Source: a virus | Strand: one strand, 5' to 3' | IMG/VR virus record: IMGVR_UViG_3300042311_000582 | Span: 1 to 29,401 of that record | Length of the DNA: 29,401 bases | Shown: positions 7,213 to 17,200 of the stretch, one piece after another | Layout: every line of letters starts with the position of its first letter | Position numbering within the stretch: position 1 is the stretch's first letter | Made by a program: the position numbers and the translations under genes | The notes under the pieces: generated by a model | What the model saw: only the letters and a program-made list of their open reading frames with translations | Told to the model about the DNA's origin: nothing | The model's database searches: none

Positions 7213-10200
7213 TTACAAAGTGAAAGTTACAGGATAACTTTTGTAAAAATCGTTTCTTGACGTATCAAGTGACCCATCAGGTTTAACAGGTTTAGTAAAT
7301 ACCGTTATTTGGTATTTATAAGTTCCTGTATACTCACTTTTCGACACATTATTACAACCAGATTCTGTTAATAACCCTTGTAAATCAATTTCAAATTTTT
7401 GTTTATTTGTTGAAACATAATTAGTCCCAAATTGTTGTCCTGAACCACTACCCTCATGACACTCCGCAGTAATATTATAACCATACTCTATTTGAAATAT
7501 ATTTCTTAGTCCATCGACCGATGGGTCCACAATAACCTTTAAATTTTCAAATAATGGTGGTGTTGTTACTGCGTAAGTGTATGTATCAATTAATGGTGGT
7601 GTTACTGGTGGTGTTGACCCCACATTAAGTTGTCCCGTTTGAGTATTAAACTCATTAATCGCCGATTGTACTTTAGTTTCAATATTTCCTTTATCTATTG
7701 ACGACATTTGGTCGTAAACATTAACAGGATTTAATTTTTTATCAGTAACAGATGTGTTAGCATTTAATATCCAAAATTTAGCAATTTCCGATGCACTGTC
7801 ATTGGATAATAAACTCATTCTTTGTGACCATCTTTCAACTAAAAATTTGACTGATTGAGTTGAGTCTGAGAATGTGGCGTTAGGTATATTTTGGCTTGAG
7901 CAATAAAAATATTTATCAACAAAATACGTAGATGATTCACCCCAATCTTGGTCTATAGTTATACCCGCAAAGTTATTCTCATAAGTTGTTAAGGTGTTAT
8001 TATTATTTGACGATATATAAATTGAGGAAAAAATAACTTTTTGTAATTTAATATCATTTGTTAGACTAACAATAGTACCAATAACACTCTTATAATTTAA
8101 TGTTGTTGTTGACGGCCCTGTTAATGGTGTCCATTGAGCATATTTAGAATTTGGTTGACAAGTTTCCTGAATAGTATCATTTGCTGTGGTGCTATCTTGT
8201 TGTGTTGCTTGGTTATTAACCTCAGTTGACTGACCAATTACATTAGTACTATTAACTTTTGTTTCCGCATTTTTTTTCTGAGTATCAAGTTTATTCTTTT
8301 CAATAATAGATTGTAATAAATTAGTTTTTAATGTTTGTAAATAATTATCAATTTTAGGTAATGATGCGGTTGGTTGTCTAATACCTTCAATAATTGTTTC
8401 AAAACTACCTGGTGATATACTATGATTAACACTTGTAATCATATAAGGCCCACTAAACATTGGGACGTATCTTAAATTGAAGTACATTGTTGGTTGTATC
8501 ATAGCATTACCCATCATGGATACATTACAAGAATAACTTCTATTTTTGTATAGGTTATATAATGAGTTACTTTGTGTTGCACCTCCCCTATTACCACCTT
8601 GATTGGCCATTTGATTTAACACTTCAAGAGATTCTGCAGTGGCTTGACCAGCATCTTGGGAAACAGTAAACCCATAAAACATAGACTGATTTTGAGGTCC
8701 AATATCAACATTAAACCCTACAACTTTATTTGATTTATCCCAATCATTCTTATTAGTTAAATCTTCAACTAACGGATTATCACTAGCTCTTCTTAAATCA
8801 AACGCGTCATTTCTATATCTAAAATCAACATTGTTTTTTAAATCTAATTGTTCACTTGGTTTACCACCAAAAAAACAAACCATTTTAGCACTTGATTCTC
8901 TATAATCAACGTTCATGAAAGTTCCAAATAGTGTATTAGCAAACTCTAATGTTCCTTCAACCTTTGGTTTTGGGTTTTTAACCGCATCTTGTACATTATA
9001 GAAATTAACATATGACGGTAAATTCATTACAACAAAGTTATTTTCAACTAATATTGATTGTACAAAACTAAGCATTGTCGCTTTAGGGTTTATATTAATT
9101 AATCTGTTTTTTAATTTAAAAACATCAACCAATATCTTATCACCAATATTTCTACTCGCTCTATCTAACAATAAAACATCCTCAAATAATGTTTTAGTTT
9201 TAAAATCATTACCTGAAATCCATTTATCATTTATTGCCTTAAATGATTCCCATAATTCAACCTTTGTTTGTGGTCCCTCTAAAACAGAATCAATTGTCGT
9301 TTGTACTGTGTTATTAACATCGGGTAAAGCTTTTTGTAGTTTAATAATTAAATTATTAAATATTTTATTTTTAAAATCTAAAGACTTTTTCAAATACTCA
9401 TCCATTAAACCAATGAATTTTTTTTTATTCATCGTGGACTCTTTTAATTTCTGAGTCGCATAAATTTTAATTATTGGTGAAAAATTAATTATATTATTAA
9501 CCGTAAAAGAAATGTTTAAGTCAACAAAAAAGTCAGTAATGTACGAACCGTTATTTCCATAAACTAATTGCGGGATTTCTGAAAAACCAACATAAGTTTC
9601 TAATGTAGTCCACTCATTAGGGTATAAACTTTTTGATGAAGATAATGTAGTTGTTCCACCATTTACAGGAACTGCATTTGGCGTTAATAGTGTGTATTTG
9701 TCCAAAATATATGGGTCGGTAATATCATAGTTTGAGAACGTATAAAATAATTTTTTATCGTAGTTAGACGGATTTCCGTTTTTAAATACAACATCATTAT
9801 TAATAAATCTAGTTAATAGATTAGTAATATTTGTAAGTTGTACAGATTGAGCATTTCTTACATAATCTTCACCTGTTGACCCTGTTATTTTAGGTTGCTT
9901 CATCAACTCAATCATTAAAACTTGAAAGTTCTTAAACAATTTAGCGGTATTGGAATCGTTTGCACCGACACCTTCCGAACTATAATCATATTTTGATTTT
10001 GAAAAATTTAAAAACTCAACTTCAAATAAATCTAAAACATCCTTTTCGAAAACAGAAAACATTTCACTAATATTTGAATATTGAGTAATTACGCCATTTA
10101 ATGAATAATTTTCTTGAAAACTTTTTCCTGAAAAAATTTCTTTTAGGTATTGGTCCGGATTAACCTTAACTATTTTACTATCATCAAAATATCCGTAATT

Positions 10201-13200
10201 GGGTGCTGTCCAAAAAGTTCTAACTGAACCATCATACATTGACTTATTACCCATAACTTCAAATTTTATTTCTCCTGTATTTGCATCAAAACATTCATTG
10301 TTTGTTTGATTAACTAATGAACCTTGGGATGGGAATATAAATGAAGATATATTATCTAAAGTATTTACAGATACTGTCCAAGGAAATATTCTTAAATCTC
10401 TATTAGGTATTGAAGTATCAAAACCTTCTGATTTGCTAATAATAGCCTTATCAACATAATTTAACGTAAACCCTGATTTAATCCCTTCTTGAATTGCGGT
10501 ACTAGTGTACGCCGAGAAAATTTCAAATCCTTGGTAAAAGACATTAAAATCATTAATTAATTTAGGATAAAATCCTGTGTTAATTGTTGTAGATACTTCC
10601 CCACCAATTGTTACATTATTCTCTAAAACAATATCAACAATACCAATTTGAGTACTAGCACTAAATGTATACATTGTTGATGGTAAACTATTAACAGGGT
10701 CATAGTTATTAAGATAATCAAAATTAGCCCAAGAAACCCCTATAATATCAACGCCAGTTTCAACATACTTTTTATAACGGTGCCATATTGAACCGTATTT
10801 TAAAACCCAAGAATATGGTATTTTATGTACTCCACCAAATTTATTCAGTGTTGCAAAAATATAATTTAAATCATCAGACTCATTTTTTGTTTTATACTTT
10901 TCTCGTAGAGTAGACAATGGTAAACTATTTAAGAAAAGGTACGCGGCTTCAGTATATGGTGTCTCACTAAAATTTCTAAAATTACTTACACCTTGTTGAA
11001 TTGCATTAATAAAATACGGTGTATTAAACATAGACACTGTTTGTTCACTAGTTACAAGACCATTATAATTATTGTACTTTAAATTACCTTCAGTAAATAA
11101 TTGATTTTTATAATCGTTTTTTCTTGTCTCATAAAACGCTTTCATACCAACAGTTGTACTATACTCTGTGGGAGTCACTGTTATTTCTGAAATAAAGTTA
11201 GTAAATGGTTTTTTGCCTGAATCATAAGATGCAATATTCGTAATAATTTTATTATCCGAAGTGTACGTTAATATTTGTGTTGTATCAAAAGCCGATTTTT
11301 CATCTAACACTGTGTTACTATTTGCCAAATATTTTTTAACCCAATTTTTATTTGTAAAAGGGTATGTATCCGCAAAATCATATTCGTTGGATGTTGTTGA
11401 ATCATTAATATATTCCGCAAATTGAGTTTCACTTGGTAATGAAACCATTGGTTGTGATAAACTATCCTTAAGGATTTGTTCATTAATAAATTCAAAACTA
11501 GAATTATTAACTAAGTTTTTAATATATTTTGTATTAAAAATACCTCTAATAAAATTTTGCCAACTTTCCCCCAAACCTTCATTTGAAATATGTCTAAGGA
11601 CAGTCTCAAAATTTTCACCAGTATAGGCATATTCTTTAAGTTTTTGAATTATAAATGGATTATCATTTGATAAACTTTTAAGTATGTTAATATTCTCAGC
11701 GTCAGCAATAATAGTTGTAACTTTATCCGAATCAGATATAAAGTCGTTACATCTACCAAGTCTTGAATAAAAGGTTGTTAATAAAACTCTCTCATATATT
11801 TCATAAAAAAACTTAACTTCTTCTTTATTACCATAAACGTCATTTTTAATTGGAAATTCAATAGCGTCCACCGAAATTCTTTGAGGTTCCGTTAACTCAT
11901 TTGGAGATGCGGTACTATCTGACGGAGGTGAAGTTCTTTCCACATAACCTCGTATAAATTCTTCAACAAATTCAACTTCAGGCCATTCATCCGCTAAAAA
12001 TCCTTTTGTCTGAGTAATCACTGAAGAATCACCAGGATAAACAATCTCAAACTTTTCGTGCCCGTCTGTCCCTGAGGTTTCTTTAATCATTTGTGGCCAA
12101 GGATATATAGGTTGTTCCTTGTTATTACCACTACTTAAATTGTCTTGTGACGCACCAGCGGTTTGACTATTAAATATAGAGTTTTTTCTAATTGTAGAAT
12201 CTCTCTTATCCCAAGCTTTCGTGTGAACATCGTCCATTAATCTTAAGAACGCCTCTCCATTGGCAAAAACAACGGCAAGAACATTTCTAATGTTAGGTAC
12301 AAACCCAATACCATTATCCTTACTTTGTAACAATTCTGAAAGAGCCTTTGTAAGTTCTTCTTGTATTTGTTCTCTAAAAACTTTTAATTTTTTACCCATT
12401 TTATCAATATTATCAATAAATGTGTTTGTACCTTCAAAAATGTAATAATCTTTTATTAGTTCAATATTACCGTCCGCGTTTTTAATAACAGGGGTATTAA
12501 ACACTTTATTTTTAATCAATTCGGCTTGGTATGCCGCAAGTTGTGTGTCGGTTGGTGTGGTTTTTACACCTTTAACTAATCGATAACTTTGAACTAAATC
12601 AATATCTTTTTCTGTAATCTCAGGTTTTGGGATAAAAGTGTCTGGTGATTTAATACCATTAGGTATTGTTATTTTAGTTGTTTTATTATTAATCTTATAT
12701 GAACCATTTGCTCCCACAGTTTCATTACCATCTAATAACTCATTATATTTTTTTACATATCCATCTAATTCTGCCTTTGCGGTAACTCTATTTTGTAAAC
12801 TAATTTCAGGTTTAAAAGTGTAAACTTTATTACCATTGGTTAATACAAAAGCAGTGTTCTTATCCATATACTTTTCAAACCATGATGAACCATTAAAATA
12901 ATAAACATTACCGGAATAATCATTAAGAGTTTTTTGATAAACATCTAAATTAGTTAATGGGTCCAAATTTTGTTTAGTAAAACTATCCAACACATTTTTA
13001 ATAAAATTCTCAATTCTTTCTTGCATTTGAACCAAAGTGATTTCGGGAAAATCATCAGGTATCATACCTTTTGATTTATATTCACTATACATTTCTTTAA
13101 CTTTTTGATACCCACCTTCAACAACACCATCCTCAACTTTAACAAATTTACTATCAGTACTTCCTTGTGTTGTTTGAACCTTAATTCTTGATTTATACAT

Positions 13201-13953
13201 GTGAGGGGTCGCAGTCAATGCGGCCATAGTAATCTCACTTAAGATTGTATATTTGTAAGTATAAAACTTTAAATCAATTTTAAAATTTCCACTATATGTG
13301 TCATATCTTGAACTAAAAGATTGTAACATAAGTCCTAATTTAATTGCCTTGCCATAATAACCTTTAATCGTTAAATGGAAAAGTGGGTAAGGTAAATTAA
13401 AGAACGCAGCATAAGGTGAATTATCTCCTGATTCAAATAACGCTTTACCTTTTACGTCTTCAAGTTGCACATTGATTGTTGGTAAAAAATCTAAACCTTG
13501 TCTAATATTAATTGATGTTATGCCAAGTAATCCGTTATCGGTCGCCCCTGGTTTTCCACCAGAATTAATACTTTGTCTTAAGAAAAAATCCGCAGGTTTG
13601 TTAGGATTACTAATTGAATTTTTTTTAGGTTGATTAACCCCTTCACCCGTAACACTATTTTTACCTGTAATTTCGTCAGTATAACTATTATCTAAAAATG
13701 TCTTATCACCAGGTTTTAAGAAATTGATTGTTGCAATAGAAACTGTTTGAATTTGGTCGTTATTTGCAACACCAACGGCTAGTTTAGTTCTTGGTAAAAC
13801 TTTACACTCCAAGTTAGCATAAAAAACTAAATCTTCTTGTTTAATAAATCGTTCTTTCGCGTTACCATTTATATCGATAACTTTGTTTGGGTCTACGATT
13901 GTTATGTTGTTATAGTCAAATTCGACTAAAATATTTTCTGTGTCACCTACCAT
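7213..13953 (-). CDS. Giant baseplate hub-type protein (2246 aa)
   Basis: Residues about 140-255 form a conserved beta-rich region (with GYYGKAIKLGLMLQSF and a following strand pair) of the kind found in phage hub/tail proteins. Residues about 1800-1860 carry MGNAMIQPTMYFNLRYVPMF, then SGPYMITSVNH and a PGSFET..IEGIRQ ending, a pattern typical of the gp27/gpD-like ring domain of contractile-tail hubs. It is therefore likely to be the central baseplate protein joining tube, spike and wedges. T4 gp27 is only about 390 residues, so most of this protein is extra: a long middle (about 260-1500) with no recognised domain, and a C-terminus (about 2070-2246) that looks like beta-sandwich modules after a PPVTPP linker. 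It overlaps the gp53-like gene by 11 bases, so translation is coupled. No lysozyme-like motif was recognised. Confidence 0.75.
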   Translation of the reverse strand: MVGDTENILVEFDYNNITIVDPNKVIDINGNAKERFIKQEDLVFYANLECKVLPRTKLAVGVANNDQIQTVSIATINFLKPGDKTFLDNSYTDEITGKNSVTGEGVNQPKKNSISNPNKPADFFLRQSINSGGKPGATDNGLLGITSINIRQGLDFLPTINVQLEDVKGKALFESGDNSPYAAFFNLPYPLFHLTIKGYYGKAIKLGLMLQSFSSRYDTYSGNFKIDLKFYTYKYTILSEITMAALTATPHMYKSRIKVQTTQGSTDSKFVKVEDGVVEGGYQKVKEMYSEYKSKGMIPDDFPEITLVQMQERIENFIKNVLDSFTKQNLDPLTNLDVYQKTLNDYSGNVYYFNGSSWFEKYMDKNTAFVLTNGNKVYTFKPEISLQNRVTAKAELDGYVKKYNELLDGNETVGANGSYKINNKTTKITIPNGIKSPDTFIPKPEITEKDIDLVQSYRLVKGVKTTPTDTQLAAYQAELIKNKVFNTPVIKNADGNIELIKDYYIFEGTNTFIDNIDKMGKKLKVFREQIQEELTKALSELLQSKDNGIGFVPNIRNVLAVVFANGEAFLRLMDDVHTKAWDKRDSTIRKNSIFNSQTAGASQDNLSSGNNKEQPIYPWPQMIKETSGTDGHEKFEIVYPGDSSVITQTKGFLADEWPEVEFVEEFIRGYVERTSPPSDSTASPNELTEPQRISVDAIEFPIKNDVYGNKEEVKFFYEIYERVLLTTFYSRLGRCNDFISDSDKVTTIIADAENINILKSLSNDNPFIIQKLKEYAYTGENFETVLRHISNEGLGESWQNFIRGIFNTKYIKNLVNNSSFEFINEQILKDSLSQPMVSLPSETQFAEYINDSTTSNEYDFADTYPFTNKNWVKKYLANSNTVLDEKSAFDTTQILTYTSDNKIITNIASYDSGKKPFTNFISEITVTPTEYSTTVGMKAFYETRKNDYKNQLFTEGNLKYNNYNGLVTSEQTVSMFNTPYFINAIQQGVSNFRNFSETPYTEAAYLFLNSLPLSTLREKYKTKNESDDLNYIFATLNKFGGVHKIPYSWVLKYGSIWHRYKKYVETGVDIIGVSWANFDYLNNYDPVNSLPSTMYTFSASTQIGIVDIVLENNVTIGGEVSTTINTGFYPKLINDFNVFYQGFEIFSAYTSTAIQEGIKSGFTLNYVDKAIISKSEGFDTSIPNRDLRIFPWTVSVNTLDNISSFIFPSQGSLVNQTNNECFDANTGEIKFEVMGNKSMYDGSVRTFWTAPNYGYFDDSKIVKVNPDQYLKEIFSGKSFQENYSLNGVITQYSNISEMFSVFEKDVLDLFEVEFLNFSKSKYDYSSEGVGANDSNTAKLFKNFQVLMIELMKQPKITGSTGEDYVRNAQSVQLTNITNLLTRFINNDVVFKNGNPSNYDKKLFYTFSNYDITDPYILDKYTLLTPNAVPVNGGTTTLSSSKSLYPNEWTTLETYVGFSEIPQLVYGNNGSYITDFFVDLNISFTVNNIINFSPIIKIYATQKLKESTMNKKKFIGLMDEYLKKSLDFKNKIFNNLIIKLQKALPDVNNTVQTTIDSVLEGPQTKVELWESFKAINDKWISGNDFKTKTLFEDVLLLDRASRNIGDKILVDVFKLKNRLININPKATMLSFVQSILVENNFVVMNLPSYVNFYNVQDAVKNPKPKVEGTLEFANTLFGTFMNVDYRESSAKMVCFFGGKPSEQLDLKNNVDFRYRNDAFDLRRASDNPLVEDLTNKNDWDKSNKVVGFNVDIGPQNQSMFYGFTVSQDAGQATAESLEVLNQMANQGGNRGGATQSNSLYNLYKNRSYSCNVSMMGNAMIQPTMYFNLRYVPMFSGPYMITSVNHSISPGSFETIIEGIRQPTASLPKIDNYLQTLKTNLLQSIIEKNKLDTQKKNAETKVNSTNVIGQSTEVNNQATQQDSTTANDTIQETCQPNSKYAQWTPLTGPSTTTLNYKSVIGTIVSLTNDIKLQKVIFSSIYISSNNNNTLTTYENNFAGITIDQDWGESSTYFVDKYFYCSSQNIPNATFSDSTQSVKFLVERWSQRMSLLSNDSASEIAKFWILNANTSVTDKKLNPVNVYDQMSSIDKGNIETKVQSAINEFNTQTGQLNVGSTPPVTPPLIDTYTYAVTTPPLFENLKVIVDPSVDGLRNIFQIEYGYNITAECHEGSGSGQQFGTNYVSTNKQKFEIDLQGLLTESGCNNVSKSEYTGTYKYQITVFTKPVKPDGSLDTSRNDFYKSYPVTFTL

Positions 13954-14269
13954 AATAAAAGAAATGATTATCCAATTGATTTTTATAATCCTGTAAAGAA
14001 GCTACTAAAGGAAATGGAATTGTCAAGATAGAACCGTCACTAATGTTCCACTCTTGTCCTCCATAAATTGGATTTGCCTGCATTATTACCCAACCAAAGA
14101 ATGGTGAACCATAATACTGTTGCGACATTTTATCTAATCTAGACTGTCCTGCCTTATAAATGTATCGTTTATCAGTACTTTTACTTGGCAACGTAATATA
14201 AGGAACAACGGTCTGTTGTCCATTTAAAATAAAATCATTATATCTATTATAATATTGTTTTGACGCCAT
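13943..14269 (-). CDS. 53: gp53-like baseplate wedge protein with LysM-like domain (108 aa)
   Basis: A small protein whose residues about 38-92 read as a LysM-like fold used in phage baseplates: KAGQSRLDKMSQQYYGSPFF, then GWVIMQANP, then an ISDGSILTIPFP ending. T4 gp53, a wedge protein that bridges neighbouring wedges, has this kind of domain, and small LysM-type tail proteins such as P2 gpX are related in shape. At 108 residues it is about half the length of T4 gp53. It sits between the two giant baseplate genes, two bases after the 1693-residue gene and overlapping the hub gene by 11 bases, which fixes it as a baseplate component. The domain is probably structural rather than peptidoglycan-binding. 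The exact T4 equivalent is an inference. Confidence 0.72.
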   Translation of the reverse strand: MASKQYYNRYNDFILNGQQTVVPYITLPSKSTDKRYIYKAGQSRLDKMSQQYYGSPFFGWVIMQANPIYGGQEWNISDGSILTIPFPLVASLQDYKNQLDNHFFYYGR

Positions 14270-14271
14270 AA

Positions 14272-17200
14272 TTAATCAAATTTAATTTTACCAGTAAAGA
14301 TTTTAGTATTAGCAGGTTCTAAGTTTACTGTCGTAAATAAATCAGTTAATAATTTCTTTTGAGCCGCCTCTGTTGCTGGGTCAGGTACTGTTGTATAATC
14401 AAAAACCCTTGTTTTTCCTGCGGGATATAAAATATCATCAGGACTTTCAATATATGTTTTATATTCAGAACTTTTTCTAAAATCTGAAAATATTTTTTCT
14501 TCTTTTTTAATTTCTTTACTATATTCTTTAGCTAAATCATCAGTAACATCATCAAACTTCTTCGTTAACTTTTTATTTGATGAAATGTTTGCGGTTAATA
14601 TAAATGTTTTAAACTCCTGTAATTTATTTTTATCACTAAAGTTTCTACCAACCATCATGAAGAACTCTTTCTTATAAACATCGGTAAAGAAAGAATTGTC
14701 CGCAGTTTTAAAATCCCCCGTATTTTCATATGTGTTTGTGATAATTTCTTTAGCATTTAACACCTTTAAAAAATCATTAAGTGCTTTGTATATTTTAGTA
14801 CAATCAGTTGTAAACTCATCATAGGTATCCCCAATTAAAGGGTCCGATTGTTTAGTACTTTCACTAACTTTTGAAGTACCACTAATACTATATACTAATG
14901 GTGTTCCGTTTTCTAATTTTTTACCATCAGTCTTATCATTGACAACAATTAATTTTCTAATTACTTGTACATAGTTTTGTTCTTTAACTGTTAAATCAGT
15001 AACAATTTTTTGTGTACTATTAGGTAAAGTTAAATAAACCTGTTTTAAATAAGATATCATATTAGTTTTTATGACACTAAATTCATTAGGGAGTATATCC
15101 GGATAGTTGTTAGTATCTAATTCAGCAATTATTGGATTAAGTCCATTCTCAATGTCAACAATGCATTTATCCAACAATTCTTGGAATAAATTAACTTTGT
15201 CATTACCCGATGTTTTTGAAATTAACGGTTTACCATAAATCTCAGTTGGGTAACTAACGGTTCCTACGTTTAAAGGACCATCTCGATAATCTCTGTATTG
15301 ATTAACTAATTGTAACACACCATAATTAGTTTGTAACACAATACTTTCCAATTGATTATATAAAGAATTAAAATATGAAGTTGTCTCAGACAACATCTTA
15401 TCCATAATAACTCCATAACTAATTTCACCAGTTTCACCTCCAACAACTCTGTTGAAATTAACGATGTCACCTATTGTATTACCGAAATCATTTTGAATTT
15501 GGTTATCAACATTGTCAACAGTTTCAACAGGTTGACTTTGTAATATGGATTCCATTAAAGTTTTATCTAATGCTGAGGTATCTTCAGTCCATACCGACCT
15601 CTCATCATAAATCTCAGTGTTTGCGTAATAATTAAACGATAACGCGTTTTGTAATTGTTCAACTGGTTTTGCAAGACCCATACCACCAATGAAATCAAAG
15701 TTCATTGTAACATTGGCAATCATTGGTTGAATACCAATACCTTCAGGGTTCATGTCATATAATAATGGTTCATATGTAAATGAAACACTCTTAGGTATTA
15801 TTTTTGTATTATAGAAGTCACCAATGCGTAATATCAATACAGGCGGAGCACCAAATGATGTGTTAACAGCGTCATTGTATTTTGGCTTACCGTCAGGACC
15901 TATGGTTGGAATTGTCTCTCCAGGTCTAACACATTGATTTAAGAATGTTAAACGAGCATTTAATCCTTCAGGTGTCATAGAGTGAAACGCGGGATTAAAG
16001 TATTTTATTTTTTCTTTTATCGAATCATATAACATCGGAACATTTTCCTCAATCACTTGGAAATAGTCACATTCCGAAAGTAATTGTCTTAATATTCGTT
16101 TCCCAATACCTTCTTTAAGTTTTTTCTCAATACTGACCGTAGGTTTTGGTGTTTTTGGTTTAACTGTTATGTCAATAGTTTTAGGAGGTGTTGAGGTTTG
16201 TGTTGTTGTTGGGTCGTTATCGTTTTTACTTTCAGATGGTGGTATAACAACTTTAGACACAATTTTAACACGTCTACAAGCCATAGCATCAACCGAATAA
16301 ATTTGTGAATTAGATGTAACAACACCCGAACCATTTTTAATATCAGTCGTACAATTAACCGACGCCCCCGCACCTCCAGATATCGATTTTGGTATCACCA
16401 CAGTTTCTGTTTCACCTGAAGCGGATTCATTTAAAATAAATTTTTTACTATCAATAAACGGTGTTATATCACACCCAATTTCTTTACCTCTAATTTTAAG
16501 ATATTGTAAAACAGAATCATTTCTTCTTTTAGAAAGATTTATGTTATATGGTACTGAGGCAGGTGCTGAAGCCGAACCAACTAAAGTTAAATTAATTGTT
16601 GCGTTTTTTTCTTTTAATAAATTAAACGCCTTTTTAATAAAACCGTTATCCGCATTGTCAATTGTATTAAAGTTGTCGATAATTACCGTATCATAAAACT
16701 CTTTAACTTTTTTATTAGTATCACAATATGATGAGTTTGTTGTACAATAACTTAAATTCGGCGCAAATACTGCATTGGCTTTATCTACATAATTACTAAT
16801 GAATGATGACGCGGTATAACTTCCATAGGTTACTTGATAAGGTACTGACGAAACTATTTTATTTGTGTTAGGGTCGGGAATATCGTTGTAAAAATAGAAT
16901 GCTAATTCGTTAAATTCGTTTTCAAATTCAACGCCTGAATTGTCAGGTGTGTCCGCCTTATTATTATTATTTGCAGGGTCTTTAAATTCTTTTGACACCA
17001 CCCCACCAGGGTTATCCTTAGGAATAGATTGATTAACACCTTGTAACTCTTCTTTAGTTATTCTAGGGTTATTTAATATCTCTTGATAAGTATATAAATC
17101 CTTAGTTGGTATTGTATTAAATTTAAGACCTAATTGATAGATATCATACTTCACACAACCCGCAAAGAACGAATCAATGATTGAATTTAACTTTTCTTTA

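Noticed and set aside
12638-12823. Plus-strand frame with a hydrophobic, membrane-like N-terminus
   Set aside because: It lies wholly inside the 2246-residue hub frame, has no promoter or partner genes, and its hydrophobicity comes from the reverse complement of Asn/Lys-rich codons.
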